DNA of 39,415 nucleotides from Claveliimonas sp963592205 (GCA_963592205.1 CAVAVU010000138.1:1-39415), one strand, 5' to 3'; counted from the first letter of the stretch, positions 16,471 to 24,501 are shown. Translations and numbers: made by a program. The notes: generated by a model not told the origin, from the sequence alone.

Positions 16471-17574
16471 ATGGGGAATAATTTGGAAAAAGGAAGACAG
16501 AATAATCTTATGATTGATTTTGTTAAAACAGATAACTTATTAAAAGACATGTGCGGGATCATAGAATCTTCGCAAAAGGCGGCATATAGGGCGGTGAATA
16601 CAGCTCTGGTGCAGAGGAATTGGCTAATTGGTTACAGAATTGCGGAAGAGGAACTGGAAGGAGAGGATCGTGCAGAATATGGAGCAACTGTAATTAAAAG
16701 TTTGTCCAAAAAGCTCACAGAAAAATATGGAAAAGGTTTTACGAAAACAAATTTATATAGTTTCTTTACGTTTTATAAAACGTTTCCTGAGATTTTCCAC
16801 TCGGTGAGTGGAAAATCTGCAGTGTATCTTTCGTGGACACATTATAGAATATTATTGCAGGTAAAAGATAAAGCAGCCCGTGATTGGTATGAGCATGAAG
16901 CAGTGGCGCAGACATGGAGTGTCCGCACTTTACAGCGCAACATTTCTTCGCAGTATTATTATCGTATGCTTCAAACACAGAGTAAGGACAGCGTAAAAGA
17001 AGAAATGCAGGATCTGACTGCGTCTTATCAAACGGATAAGTTGGAATTTATCAAGAATCCGGTGGTGGCGGAATTTCTTGGCTTTTCGCAGAATACGGAT
17101 TTTACAGAGAATGATCTTGAAAAAAGCATTCTTTCCAATCTGCAGAAGTTCCTTATGGAGCTTGGAAAGGGCTATGCATTTGTAGGCAGACAGCAGCACA
17201 TTCACACAGAAAAACAGGATTATTATATAGACCTTGTATTCTATAATTATATATTGAAATGTTTTGTATTGATTGATCTTAAAACGGAGAAAATATCGCA
17301 TCAGGATGTGGGACAGATGGATATGTATATCCGAATGTATGATGAGTTAAAGCGCAGTGATGGAGATAATCCGACAATTGGGATTGTGTTGTGTGCTGAT
17401 ACGGACGAGGATATTGCCCGTTATTCTATTATGAATGGGAACGAACAGCTTTTTGCATCGAAGTATAAGTTATATCTGCCGACGGAAGAAGAACTGAAGG
17501 TAGAGATTGAGACGCAGAAAGCTATGTTTTATCTGCAACAGCAGGAGAATAAAGAAGAATTAAATGGATTTTAA
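16471..17574 (+). CDS. YhcG/DUF1016-family PDDEXK nuclease
   Basis: Two-domain protein with an N-terminal DUF1016 helical domain (LVQRNWLIGYRIAEEE, then KGFTKTNLYSFFTFYKTFPE) and a C-terminal restriction-like nuclease core. The PD-(D/E)XK pattern is visible as YYIDLVFYNYILKCFVLIDLKT (Asp, then D-x-K), with FVGRQQHIHTEKQD before it. About 367 residues. The ATG at 16471 is chosen: AAGGGG lies 6 nt upstream, and the earlier in-frame ATGs overlap a terminator. The gene is visibly AT-richer than its neighbours and stands alone, suggesting horizontal gain. Relatives are found as orphan genes and near restriction-modification and defence loci; a precise function is not assigned here. Confidence 0.88.
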   Translation: MGNNLEKGRQNNLMIDFVKTDNLLKDMCGIIESSQKAAYRAVNTALVQRNWLIGYRIAEEELEGEDRAEYGATVIKSLSKKLTEKYGKGFTKTNLYSFFTFYKTFPEIFHSVSGKSAVYLSWTHYRILLQVKDKAARDWYEHEAVAQTWSVRTLQRNISSQYYYRMLQTQSKDSVKEEMQDLTASYQTDKLEFIKNPVVAEFLGFSQNTDFTENDLEKSILSNLQKFLMELGKGYAFVGRQQHIHTEKQDYYIDLVFYNYILKCFVLIDLKTEKISHQDVGQMDMYIRMYDELKRSDGDNPTIGIVLCADTDEDIARYSIMNGNEQLFASKYKLYLPTEEELKVEIETQKAMFYLQQQENKEELNGF

Positions 17575-17592
17575 AATGGGAGGAATTATCAT

Positions 17593-18096
17593 ATGAGAAC
17601 ATTAATCGTAGTTGATATGCAGAATGACTTTATAAACGGCTCACTTGGTACAAAGGAGGCACAGGCTATCGTGCCGAAAGTAGCAGCCAAGATCAGAGAA
17701 TATCAGGAGGCAGGAGAGCAGATCATTTTCACAAGGGATACACATTACGAGGATTATCTGGATACGCCGGAGGGTAAGAAGCTTCCGGTGGAGCACTGTA
17801 TCAAGGGCACGAAGGGATGGATGATCGCGGATGGTCTGGAAGTGGATGGCGCAGAGTACATAGACAAACCAAATTTTGGATGGCCGCATTGGAATGAGTG
17901 GACGTTTGATGAGATTGAGATGGTTGGACTCTGCACGGACATCTGCGTCGTATCGAATGCATTGATCCTGAAAGCAGATTTTCCGGAAGTGAAACTTACC
18001 GTAGATGCATCCTGCTGTGCCGGCGTTACGCCGGAGAGCCATGAGGCAGCACTGGTAACAATGAAGATGTGCCAGATCGATGTGGTGAATGAATAG
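17593..18096 (+). CDS. Isochorismatase-family cysteine hydrolase
   Basis: Small cytoplasmic hydrolase of the nicotinamidase/isochorismatase superfamily, 167 residues. The triad is visible: Asp8 in VVDMQNDF, a Lys in the KGTKGW region, and the nucleophilic Cys in VGLCTDICVVSNAL. Metal-ligand residues of nicotinamidase (D-x-H) are partly represented by RDTHYEDY. Nicotinamidase activity for NAD salvage is one possibility; other amide hydrolases of the family are equally compatible. GGGAGGAATT precedes the ATG. It lies 18 bp after the nuclease gene and 11 bp before the MATE gene, so the three may be co-transcribed, although the functions show no obvious link. Confidence 0.88.
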   Translation: MRTLIVVDMQNDFINGSLGTKEAQAIVPKVAAKIREYQEAGEQIIFTRDTHYEDYLDTPEGKKLPVEHCIKGTKGWMIADGLEVDGAEYIDKPNFGWPHWNEWTFDEIEMVGLCTDICVVSNALILKADFPEVKLTVDASCCAGVTPESHEAALVTMKMCQIDVVNE

Positions 18097-18107
18097 AGGA
18101 TCTGGTG

Positions 18108-19478
18108 ATGAGCAATTTGGAGAACAGTAAGAAAAGCGGTGTGGATAAGAGTACCACATTTATAGAAGGAAAGATATTACAGCCGCTGATCACATTTGCT
18201 ATTCCGGTATTATTTGCGTTGTTTCTGCAGGCGATGTATGGCGCTGCGGATCTGTTGATCGTGGGCAAGTTTGCATCGTCGAGAGATGTGTCGGCGGTGT
18301 CGACCGGATCGCAGATTATGATGACGCTGACGAATCTGGTCAGCAGCTTTGCGATGGGCACAACGATTCTGCTGGGACAGCAGATCGGACTTGGCGAGCG
18401 GAAAAAGGGCGGCAGGACGGTAGGAACAGCGATCGTGATGTTTGCGGTGATTGCAGTTATTATGACAATCGTACTGACTACATGTGCGCCGCAGATCAGC
18501 GCAGTCATGAATGCGCCGGAAGAAGCATTTGACCAGACGGTAAGTTATGTAAGGATCTGCGGAGGCGGAATGCTTGCAATCGTGGCGTACAATCTGATCG
18601 GTTGTATTTTCAGGGGGCTTGGTGATTCAAAGACGCCGCTGTTGACGGTAATGATCGCCTGCGTGTGCAATATCTGCGGGGATCTGATTTTGTGTGCCGG
18701 ATTTCATATGGGAACAGCAGGGGCAGCCATTGCAACAGTGACGGCGCAGGTGATCAGTGTGATTGTATCCTTTTTCCTGATACGGAGAAAGGAGCTTCCA
18801 TTTGAAATGAGCCGGAGTGATGTGCGCATCCATGGACGCACGATGAGGAAAATGACAGGGCTTGGAGCACCAATCGCATTACAGGATCTGCTGGTCAGTA
18901 TTTCATTTCTGATCATTCTGGCAATCGTCAATTCTATGGGAGTAACAGCATCCGCGGGCGTAGGCGTGGCGGAGAAAGTCTGTGCATTTATCATGCTGAT
19001 CTCATCGGCATTCATGCAGTCCATCTCAGCATTTGTGGCGCAGAACTACGGCGCGGGACGGATGGACAGAGCGAAGAAAGCGTTGTATTATGGCGTGGCG
19101 GTGTCGTTTGTAATCGGTGTGGGAATGTTCTTCCTGTCGTATTTTCATGGAAGCGTGTTGGCGGGAATCTTCTCGTCTGATGCTAGCGTGATTGCAGCGG
19201 GAGCAGATTATCTGAGAGCATATGCGATTGACTGTATGCTTACGGCAATTTTCTTCTGCTATATTGGATTTTATAATGGAATTGGAATGACCAGATTTGT
19301 TATGATACAGGGAATTGTCGGGGCATTTTGTGTGAGAGTGCCGGTGTCTTACGTCATGAGTCGCCAGCCGGGAGCATCTCTGTTCCGTATCGGACTGGCG
19401 ACACCGATGTCATCCGTAGTACAGCTTATGCTGTGTGCAGGATGTATGATCTGGTTAAAGAAGAAAAAGAAATGTTAG
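18108..19478 (+). CDS. MATE-family multidrug/cation efflux transporter
   Basis: Integral membrane antiporter, 456 residues and about 12 hydrophobic segments. Family hallmarks: GKILQPLITFAIPVLFAL at the N-terminus, MYGAADLLIVGKFASSRDVS, GTTILLGQQIGLGE and, in the second half, GLGAPIALQDLLVSISF and AFVAQNYGAGRMDRA. These pseudo-symmetric halves are diagnostic. ATG 18108 is chosen over GTG 18105 because AGAGGA is 7 nt upstream. Its stop overlaps the 3' end of the convergent nitroreductase by 4 nt, and no terminator hairpin separates them. It probably exports cationic drugs or metabolites; the substrate cannot be predicted. Confidence 0.92.
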   Translation: MSNLENSKKSGVDKSTTFIEGKILQPLITFAIPVLFALFLQAMYGAADLLIVGKFASSRDVSAVSTGSQIMMTLTNLVSSFAMGTTILLGQQIGLGERKKGGRTVGTAIVMFAVIAVIMTIVLTTCAPQISAVMNAPEEAFDQTVSYVRICGGGMLAIVAYNLIGCIFRGLGDSKTPLLTVMIACVCNICGDLILCAGFHMGTAGAAIATVTAQVISVIVSFFLIRRKELPFEMSRSDVRIHGRTMRKMTGLGAPIALQDLLVSISFLIILAIVNSMGVTASAGVGVAEKVCAFIMLISSAFMQSISAFVAQNYGAGRMDRAKKALYYGVAVSFVIGVGMFFLSYFHGSVLAGIFSSDASVIAAGADYLRAYAIDCMLTAIFFCYIGFYNGIGMTRFVMIQGIVGAFCVRVPVSYVMSRQPGASLFRIGLATPMSSVVQLMLCAGCMIWLKKKKKC

Positions 19479-19999
19479 TATTTCTCATAATGAATCTTAT
19501 CAACAGGAAGCGCGGACAGTTCGGTCTGCGCTTTTTCTTCTGCAGGCATACCGAGAGAAAGGGTAGCTTCCAGACGGTAGTCAGCCGGGTAGCCGAGCAG
19601 GTTACGCAGGTAATCTTCGGTTGTGGTATCATCCGGTGTCATGCGGAGGCGTCCTTGAATCCAGCAGCTTCCGATGCCGAGCGTAGAAGCAGCGAGGTGC
19701 ATGTTAGACATGGCGATGGAGCAGTCTTCCACCCATACATCGGTCTTACTCTCGTTGGCGATTACTACGACGGCGGCGTTAGCATTTGCCAGCATCTTGG
19801 CAGCACCGACACGGCTTTCTGACATTTTCTGAAGAGTCTCTTTGTCGCGCACTACGATAAATTCCCAAGGGCGTGCGGCACGGCCAGAGGCGGACAGAAG
19901 TCCTGCCTGAAGGATGGTCTGTAGATCCTTGTCGGTGATATCTGCGTCAGTGTATTTGCGGATGCTGTGTCTGTTCTGAAGCATTTCTAATAAACTCAT
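19475..19999 (-). CDS. Nitroreductase-family FMN oxidoreductase
   Basis: Homodimeric FMN flavoprotein using NAD(P)H to reduce nitro groups, quinones or similar acceptors. At 174 residues it is a short-form member. Visible features are RHSIRKYTD near residue 10 (FMN phosphate contact), SGRAARPWEFIVVRD near residue 38 (typically S..N.QPW.F.VV) and a C-terminal LGIGSCWIQG. The Asn/Gln of the usual SGxNxQPW motif are replaced by Arg/Ala, as in several clostridial small nitroreductases. The ATG follows AAAGGAGATCGT on the minus strand. It converges on the MATE gene with a 4-nt overlap. Confidence 0.9.
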   Translation of the reverse strand: MSLLEMLQNRHSIRKYTDADITDKDLQTILQAGLLSASGRAARPWEFIVVRDKETLQKMSESRVGAAKMLANANAAVVVIANESKTDVWVEDCSIAMSNMHLAASTLGIGSCWIQGRLRMTPDDTTTEDYLRNLLGYPADYRLEATLSLGMPAEEKAQTELSALPVDKIHYEKY

Positions 20000-20109
20000 A
20001 ATACGATCTCCTTTTCAAATTGATAAGTTAATGGTAGCACAGGGAAAGCGGTGAAACAAGCAGACTGTTTGCGGAGTATCGTATTTGTTGAAATGTGAGA
20101 AAAATTCGC

Positions 20110-20115
20110 CTATAA
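20110..20115 (+). promoter_or_regulatory. -10 element for the rhodanese-ThiF gene
   Basis: TATAAT at 20110-20115 lies 50 bp before the preferred TTG start at 20163. The -35 is not clear (TGTTGA at 20087-20092 has 17-bp spacing). The element falls inside the open frame's 5' extension, supporting a downstream start. Confidence 0.5.
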
Positions 20116-20162
20116 TTGTTGATATAGACCCATTTATATGGAATGAAAAGGAGCCGGACATT

Positions 20163-21287
20163 TTGAACACGAAAGAGATAGAAGTGACACTGGAGCAGAT
20201 TGCTGACTGGAAGAAGGAGCAGGTTGTCTACATAGATACGCGCGGAGCGGTTGCATATCAGCACGGTCATATAGAGGATGCCTTGGTATTTGAAAATATG
20301 GATGTTGTGAAAGAGCAGATACCGTTGCAGGAGGATAAAAAGTATATTGTATACTGTACATACGGTGAGACCAGTTATGAGATTGCGCAGGAACTTCGGG
20401 AAATGGGATACGATGCGTATAATCTGAAGGGCGGATACCGATCATGGCTGCTGAAGCATACATCCGGATACAGCAGGGAGGAACTGCTTCGTTATGACCG
20501 TCAGATTATTTTGCCGCAGATTGGTATGGATGGACAGTTGAAATTAAAGAATGCGAAAGTATTGATCATCGGTGCAGGCGGCTTGGGGGCACCGGCGGCG
20601 CTGTATCTCGCGGGCGCGGGAGTAGGAATAATCGGACTGATGGATGCAGATGCTGTGAGCCTGTCGAATCTGCAGAGACAGATCATCTTCAGTGAATCGA
20701 TGGTGGATCAGAATAAGGCAGAATCTGCAAAGCGGGTGCTGGAGCATTTGAACAGCGGGATTCAGGTAAAGGCATATAAGGAATTTATTACGCCGCAGAA
20801 TGCAGAAGCGATCATATCGGAATATGATTTTGTCATTGACGCAGTGGATAATTTTGAAGCAAAGTTCCTGATCAATGATGCGTGTGTGCTGGCTGGTAAG
20901 CCGTTCTGTCATGCGGGGATTCTGAGATTCCAAGGACAGGTGATGACCTATGTGCCGGATGGCAAGTCTACCTGTTATAGATGCATATTTGAAGAGATCC
21001 CGGATCCGGCCAGCGTCCAGAACTGTTCACAGGCAGGAGTGATTGGTGCGATGGCGGGAATCATCGGCAGTGTGCAGGCATTGGAGGCTGTGAAATATTT
21101 TACCGGTGCAGGAGAATTGCTGACCAATAAGATGTATGTATTCGACGGACTGACGATGGAAAACCGCATTGTCAGATTCCCGAACCGTAATGAAAGATGC
21201 CGTGTGTGCGGAAAGGACGCGGACATCAAGAGCGTGAAAGATAATGCAGCAGAATACCGAAGAAAAGGCTGTGCAATCCAGATTTAA
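20163..21287 (+). CDS. Rhodanese-ThiF/MoeB fusion (sulfur-carrier adenylyltransferase)
   Basis: Predicted to adenylate the C-terminal glycine of a ubiquitin-like sulfur carrier (ThiS/MoaD type) and supply persulfide sulfur. The N-terminal half is a rhodanese domain with YIDTRGAVAYQHGHIEDA and the active-site loop YCTYGETSYEIA, persulfide Cys near residue 65. The C-terminal half is an E1-like domain: RYDRQIILPQIG, nucleotide loop GAGGLGAPAALYLAGAGVG, DADAVSLSNLQRQ, and zinc cysteines CYRC and CRVC. The order rhodanese-E1 reverses the eukaryotic MOCS3 arrangement. The start is taken as TTG 20163 because AAAGGAG is 9 nt upstream, although the frame is open from 20085. No carrier gene is adjacent. 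Confidence 0.85.
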   Translation: MNTKEIEVTLEQIADWKKEQVVYIDTRGAVAYQHGHIEDALVFENMDVVKEQIPLQEDKKYIVYCTYGETSYEIAQELREMGYDAYNLKGGYRSWLLKHTSGYSREELLRYDRQIILPQIGMDGQLKLKNAKVLIIGAGGLGAPAALYLAGAGVGIIGLMDADAVSLSNLQRQIIFSESMVDQNKAESAKRVLEHLNSGIQVKAYKEFITPQNAEAIISEYDFVIDAVDNFEAKFLINDACVLAGKPFCHAGILRFQGQVMTYVPDGKSTCYRCIFEEIPDPASVQNCSQAGVIGAMAGIIGSVQALEAVKYFTGAGELLTNKMYVFDGLTMENRIVRFPNRNERCRVCGKDADIKSVKDNAAEYRRKGCAIQI

Positions 21288-21301
21288 AATAAATCCAGAA
21301 C

Positions 21302-21358
21302 TGTTTAGGAAATGTTTAACTTTCACATGGCGTGATGTTTAGTGACATTTTGTATAAT
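21302..21358 (+). promoter_or_regulatory. Two-component operon promoter with TGTTTA repeats
   Basis: TGTTTA occurs at 21302, 21313 and 21336; the first two are 11 bp apart, one helical turn, as in OmpR-family sites. TATAAT is at 21353-21358. The 12-mer TGTTTAGGAAAT (21302-21313) recurs at 23543-23554 upstream of the DUF368 gene. Binding by the downstream response regulator is inferred. Confidence 0.5.
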
Positions 21359-21383
21359 CTCTGATAAAGAAGGAGGGATTATC

Positions 21384-22616
21384 ATGCTGAACAAATTAAA
21401 ACACAAATGTATAGATATCTGGAAGAAACTGGAACGCATTATGAACGATAAGATCTGTGGCAAATCGGTGCGCAGACGGATATTCATTTCCAATGCGTTG
21501 ATGGTACTTGTGACGTTGATTCTGTTTCTGGTCATTAATATAGCAGTGATCAAGGTGTATGCAGAGTCCATCGAGACGGATCTGAAGGTTTATTCGGAAC
21601 AGAAGGTTGAGCTGAATCAGGATGATCTTGGTGAGATCGTAGAGGATCTGACGGTGCATAAGGATGCATTTATCCTGCTGTTTGGTGCAGACGGAATTAT
21701 CTGTATCGTAGTACTCGTTCTGCTCAGCCAGTTATTTACCAAGCGTCTGACCGATCACATTATGGAGCCTCTGAATATTCTGGAAGAGGGAACACGCCGG
21801 ATCAGGGACAATGACCTGACGGGAGAGATCATCTACGAGGGTGATCTGGAGTTTGAAAATGTATGCGGCGGATTTAATGAGATGCAGTGCCATCTGCTGG
21901 AGGAGCAAGAGAAGAATCGCAAGTATGAGAAGGCGAGAACAGATATGATCGCTGGCATTTCTCATGATCTCAGGACACCGCTGACGGCAGTACGCGGTAC
22001 GATCAAAGGTCTGATGGACGGCATTGCATCCACACCGGATCAACAGGAGAAATTCCTGCAGGCAGCATACCGGCGTACCGGAGATATGGATGTGCTTCTT
22101 AATCAACTATTTTATTTATCCAAGATGGAGACCGGCAATATGCCGCTTGATTTCTGCAGACTGGAGATTGGCGCATTTATCGGTCAGTATGTGAAGGGAA
22201 AGCAGGATTTTCTGGAGCATGACAAGGAGAAATTAACCGCAGTTACCAATGGCATTACGGCGGAGGTATCCGTAGATCCGGAACAGCTTCAGCGAATCTT
22301 TGATAATATGCTGGAGAACAGCAGAAAATACAGTGAGGCAGATCCGCTTGAGATGAAGATCGAACTGCATCCGACACCGCAGGGCATCAGCATCTGCTTT
22401 ATGGATAACGGAGCCGGCGTGCCGGAGGATAAGTTACCGTATATCTTCGATGAATTTTACCGTGGTGATGAGTCGCGGAATCGTAAGGAGGGCAACGGAC
22501 TTGGACTGTATATTGTAAAATACCTGATAGAAGCTATGGGCGGAACTGTCCGTGCGGAAAATGCAGATGGACTTCGGATCTATCTGGGATTACCGTTGGT
22601 TGAAAAGGAGGCGTAG
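21384..22616 (+). CDS. Sensor histidine kinase (HAMP, HisKA, HATPase)
   Basis: Membrane sensor of a two-component system, about 410 residues. The first helix spans residues 33-58. A short extracytoplasmic loop of only about 35 residues follows, then a second helix at 95-117. A HAMP-like segment (about 118-180) leads to the phospho-acceptor motif ISHDLRTPLT with His194. The ATPase domain has N-box FDNMLENSRKYSE, G1 DNGAGVPEDKLPYIFDEFYR and G2 GNGLGLYIVKYLIEAMGG. ATG 21384 has AGGAGGG upstream. The very short sensor loop suggests an intramembrane-sensing kinase of the cell-envelope-stress type. It is coupled to the response regulator 7 bp downstream. Confidence 0.93.
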   Translation: MLNKLKHKCIDIWKKLERIMNDKICGKSVRRRIFISNALMVLVTLILFLVINIAVIKVYAESIETDLKVYSEQKVELNQDDLGEIVEDLTVHKDAFILLFGADGIICIVVLVLLSQLFTKRLTDHIMEPLNILEEGTRRIRDNDLTGEIIYEGDLEFENVCGGFNEMQCHLLEEQEKNRKYEKARTDMIAGISHDLRTPLTAVRGTIKGLMDGIASTPDQQEKFLQAAYRRTGDMDVLLNQLFYLSKMETGNMPLDFCRLEIGAFIGQYVKGKQDFLEHDKEKLTAVTNGITAEVSVDPEQLQRIFDNMLENSRKYSEADPLEMKIELHPTPQGISICFMDNGAGVPEDKLPYIFDEFYRGDESRNRKEGNGLGLYIVKYLIEAMGGTVRAENADGLRIYLGLPLVEKEA

Positions 22617-22623
22617 AATCGGT

Positions 22624-23361
22624 ATGGCAGATGGTAAAAAGATATTGATCGTAGAAGATGATGCGGATATCAGCATGATCGAGGAAGCGTATCTGGAATC
22701 AGCCGGATTTGCAACAAAGATTGTGACCGATGGAACAGAAGTTATGCCTGTGCTGGAACAGGAAACATTTAACCTGATCCTGCTGGATCTGATGCTGCCG
22801 GGAAAAAGCGGATATGAGGTCTGCAGAGAGATCCGCGATAAGGTGGATATTCCGATCCTGATGGTCACAGCCAGGACGGAATCTGTGGATAAGATCCGCG
22901 GACTGGGGCTTGGTGCCGATGATTATATTGCGAAGCCGTTTGATCCGGCGGAGCTTGTGGCAAGGGTAAATGCGAATCTGCGCCAGTATGAACGCCTACT
23001 TCAGAAGGTGCCGGAAGAGAAGACTGACGAAGCGGAAGAGATACAGATTGGCGATGTGCGGATTCTGGTCAACAGCTGGAAAGTCTATAAAGGCGATAAA
23101 GAGATTAAGTTCCCGAACCGGGAATTTGAACTGTTAAAGTTCCTGGCGATGAATCCGAATATCGTATTTTCCAAAGAGCAGCTCTTTGAGAAGATCTGGG
23201 GTTATGATTATGTGGGCGACAGTGCGACCGTGATGGTGCATATCAGCCGGATCCGCGAGAAGATCGAGGATGACTGTAAGAATCCGAAGATTCTGGAGAC
23301 CGTGTGGGGAGCCGGATACAGACTTAATAAGGATGTTGGGGTCAAACGCCCCCAACCATGA
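22624..23361 (+). CDS. OmpR/PhoB-family response regulator with tail encoded by a structured element
   Basis: DNA-binding response regulator, 245 residues. The receiver domain has acidic pocket EDD (11-13), phospho-acceptor Asp55 in LLDLMLPG and conserved Lys in YIAKPFDP. The C-terminal winged helix has FPNREFELLKFLAMNP and SATVMVHISRIREKIE, and ends with TVWGAGYRLN. Such proteins normally stop within a few residues of GYRLN; here the tail KDVGVKRPQP is encoded within the structured element that begins at 23332. ATG 22624 is used, since the open frame upstream lies inside the kinase gene. It probably regulates its own promoter and the adjacent envelope operon through the shared TGTTTAGGAAAT box. 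Confidence 0.93.
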   Translation: MADGKKILIVEDDADISMIEEAYLESAGFATKIVTDGTEVMPVLEQETFNLILLDLMLPGKSGYEVCREIRDKVDIPILMVTARTESVDKIRGLGLGADDYIAKPFDPAELVARVNANLRQYERLLQKVPEEKTDEAEEIQIGDVRILVNSWKVYKGDKEIKFPNREFELLKFLAMNPNIVFSKEQLFEKIWGYDYVGDSATVMVHISRIREKIEDDCKNPKILETVWGAGYRLNKDVGVKRPQP

Positions 23362-23527
23362 TGCCTGCGGATTGTTCCGTGCTTTGCACTCCCACAATCC
23401 CCCCAAATTATTCGCATATCGTGGGATTACCATCCCACTTTTAGGCTCATATTGGGGGCGGGTCCCAAGGTCTTTCATCCACTTATGAGCAAGCTCATGT
23501 GGATTCAGGCCTTTTGACCCTGGCATC
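23332..23527 (+). repeat. Structured 196-nt palindromic element A (possible RNA or mobile element)
   Basis: Outer stem GATGTTGGGGTCAAA (23332-23346) pairs with TTTGACCCTGGCATC (23513-23527) over 15 bp if three G-U wobbles are allowed. Directly inside, CGCCCCCAA (23347-23355) pairs perfectly with TTGGGGGCG (23452-23460). This second stem encloses two hairpins: GGATGTT-like arms GGATTGT/ACAATCC (23369-23400, with inner GTGC/GCAC) and GTGGGAT/ATCCCAC region (23421-23438). A further hairpin, arms ATCCAC..ATGAGC and GCTCATGTGGAT (23477-23504), lies between the second and outer stems. The regulator's stop codon (23359-23361) is inside it. I do not recognise a named RNA family. Confidence 0.7.
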
Positions 23528-23555
23528 AAATAGTTTAATAAATGTTTAGGAAATC

Positions 23556-23618
23556 ACCTCCTGTTTATTTAAGGTAGATTGTTACGATATCTACAGTAAA
23601 TGAACAGGAGGTCTTTTT
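23556..23618 (+). promoter_or_regulatory. Long hairpin embracing the DUF368 ribosome-binding site
   Basis: ACCTCCTGTT (23556-23565) is perfectly complementary to AACAGGAGGT (23603-23612). The stem continues through ATTT/AAAT and an inner GTAGAT (23574-23579)/ATCTAC (23589-23594). The 3' arm contains the AGGAGG Shine-Dalgarno of the DUF368 gene and is followed by CTTTTTT directly before the ATG at 23620. The structure can act as an intrinsic terminator, as a switch hiding the ribosome-binding site, or both. Confidence 0.75.
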
Positions 23619-23619
23619 T

Positions 23620-24501
23620 ATGATAAAGGAAGGAATGAATGGATTTTGTATGGCACTGGCAGACAGTGTGCCGGGAGTGTCAGGAGGAACGGTGGCATTT
23701 ATCATGGGATTCTATGACCGGTTTATCGGAGCTATCGATGCACTGGCATTTGGAAGTATGAAGAAAAAGAAACGGGCACTGCGGTATCTGGTGAAACTTG
23801 CAGCTGGCTGGGTGATCGGTATGGGACTTGCAGTTCTGGTGCTGTCAGCATTATTTGAAAGTCACATCTACGTAGTAAGTTCTCTGTTTGTAGGATTTGT
23901 AGCCGGAGCGATTCCGTTGATCGTGAAGGAAGAGAAAAAGAGTATGCAGGATGTCGGCAAAGGAATCATTTTCTGTTTGATCGGTATTCTGGTGGTGGCT
24001 GGTATTACCTGGGCAAATGGAAAAATCGGAACAGCGAGCATGGATCTTGGACAGTTCTCTATCGGTCTTGGCATTAAATTATTTTTAATCGGAATGATCG
24101 CGATTTCAGCAATGTTCCTGCCGGGTATCTCAGGATCTACACTGCTTCTGATCTTCGGAGCTTATATTCCGGTCATTACAGCGATCAAAGGTGTGTTATC
24201 TTTTGATCTCAGCTTTATCCCGGGCCTGATGTTTTTCGGATTCGGCGTGCTGGCAGGAGCGGTATCGGTAGTTAAGATCATTAAAATCTGTCTGGAACGT
24301 TACCGGACACAAATGGTGTACCTGATCGTGGGAATGATGATCGGTTCGTTCTATGCGATCGTTATGGGCCCGACGACATTGAAAGTACCGCAGGCGGCTA
24401 TGAACTTTGGAACATTTCACATTATAGCAGCAGTAAATGGAGCAGTGCTGGTATATGCATTGCAGCTTATCAAAGAAAGAAGTGAACGACGTGGAAATTA
24501 G
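23620..24501 (+). CDS. DUF368 polytopic membrane protein (PopT-type undecaprenyl-phosphate translocase candidate)
   Basis: DUF368 proteins have been shown, with DedA proteins, to recycle undecaprenyl phosphate across the cytoplasmic membrane. The 293-residue protein has about eight hydrophobic segments. The duplicated family signature is clear: MALADSVPGVSGGTVAFIMG near residue 12 and FLPGISGSTLLLIFGAYIPV near residue 165. AGGAGG lies 8 nt before the ATG but is buried in a hairpin. It is the first gene of a compact run with a PAP2 phosphatase, a GT2-GtrA fusion and a phosphodiester glycosidase, all plausible users of lipid carrier. The stop overlaps the PAP2 gene by 11 nt. Family assignment is firm; translocase function is by family. 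Confidence 0.9.
   Translation: MIKEGMNGFCMALADSVPGVSGGTVAFIMGFYDRFIGAIDALAFGSMKKKKRALRYLVKLAAGWVIGMGLAVLVLSALFESHIYVVSSLFVGFVAGAIPLIVKEEKKSMQDVGKGIIFCLIGILVVAGITWANGKIGTASMDLGQFSIGLGIKLFLIGMIAISAMFLPGISGSTLLLIFGAYIPVITAIKGVLSFDLSFIPGLMFFGFGVLAGAVSVVKIIKICLERYRTQMVYLIVGMMIGSFYAIVMGPTTLKVPQAAMNFGTFHIIAAVNGAVLVYALQLIKERSERRGN

Noticed and set aside
19328..19822. Plus-strand frame spanning the MATE 3' end and the nitroreductase
   Set aside because: Shadow across two convergent genes with no matching domain.
23332..23527. Element A as a CRISPR repeat or attenuated amino-acid leader
   Set aside because: No regularly spaced repeats and no leader peptide with codon runs.
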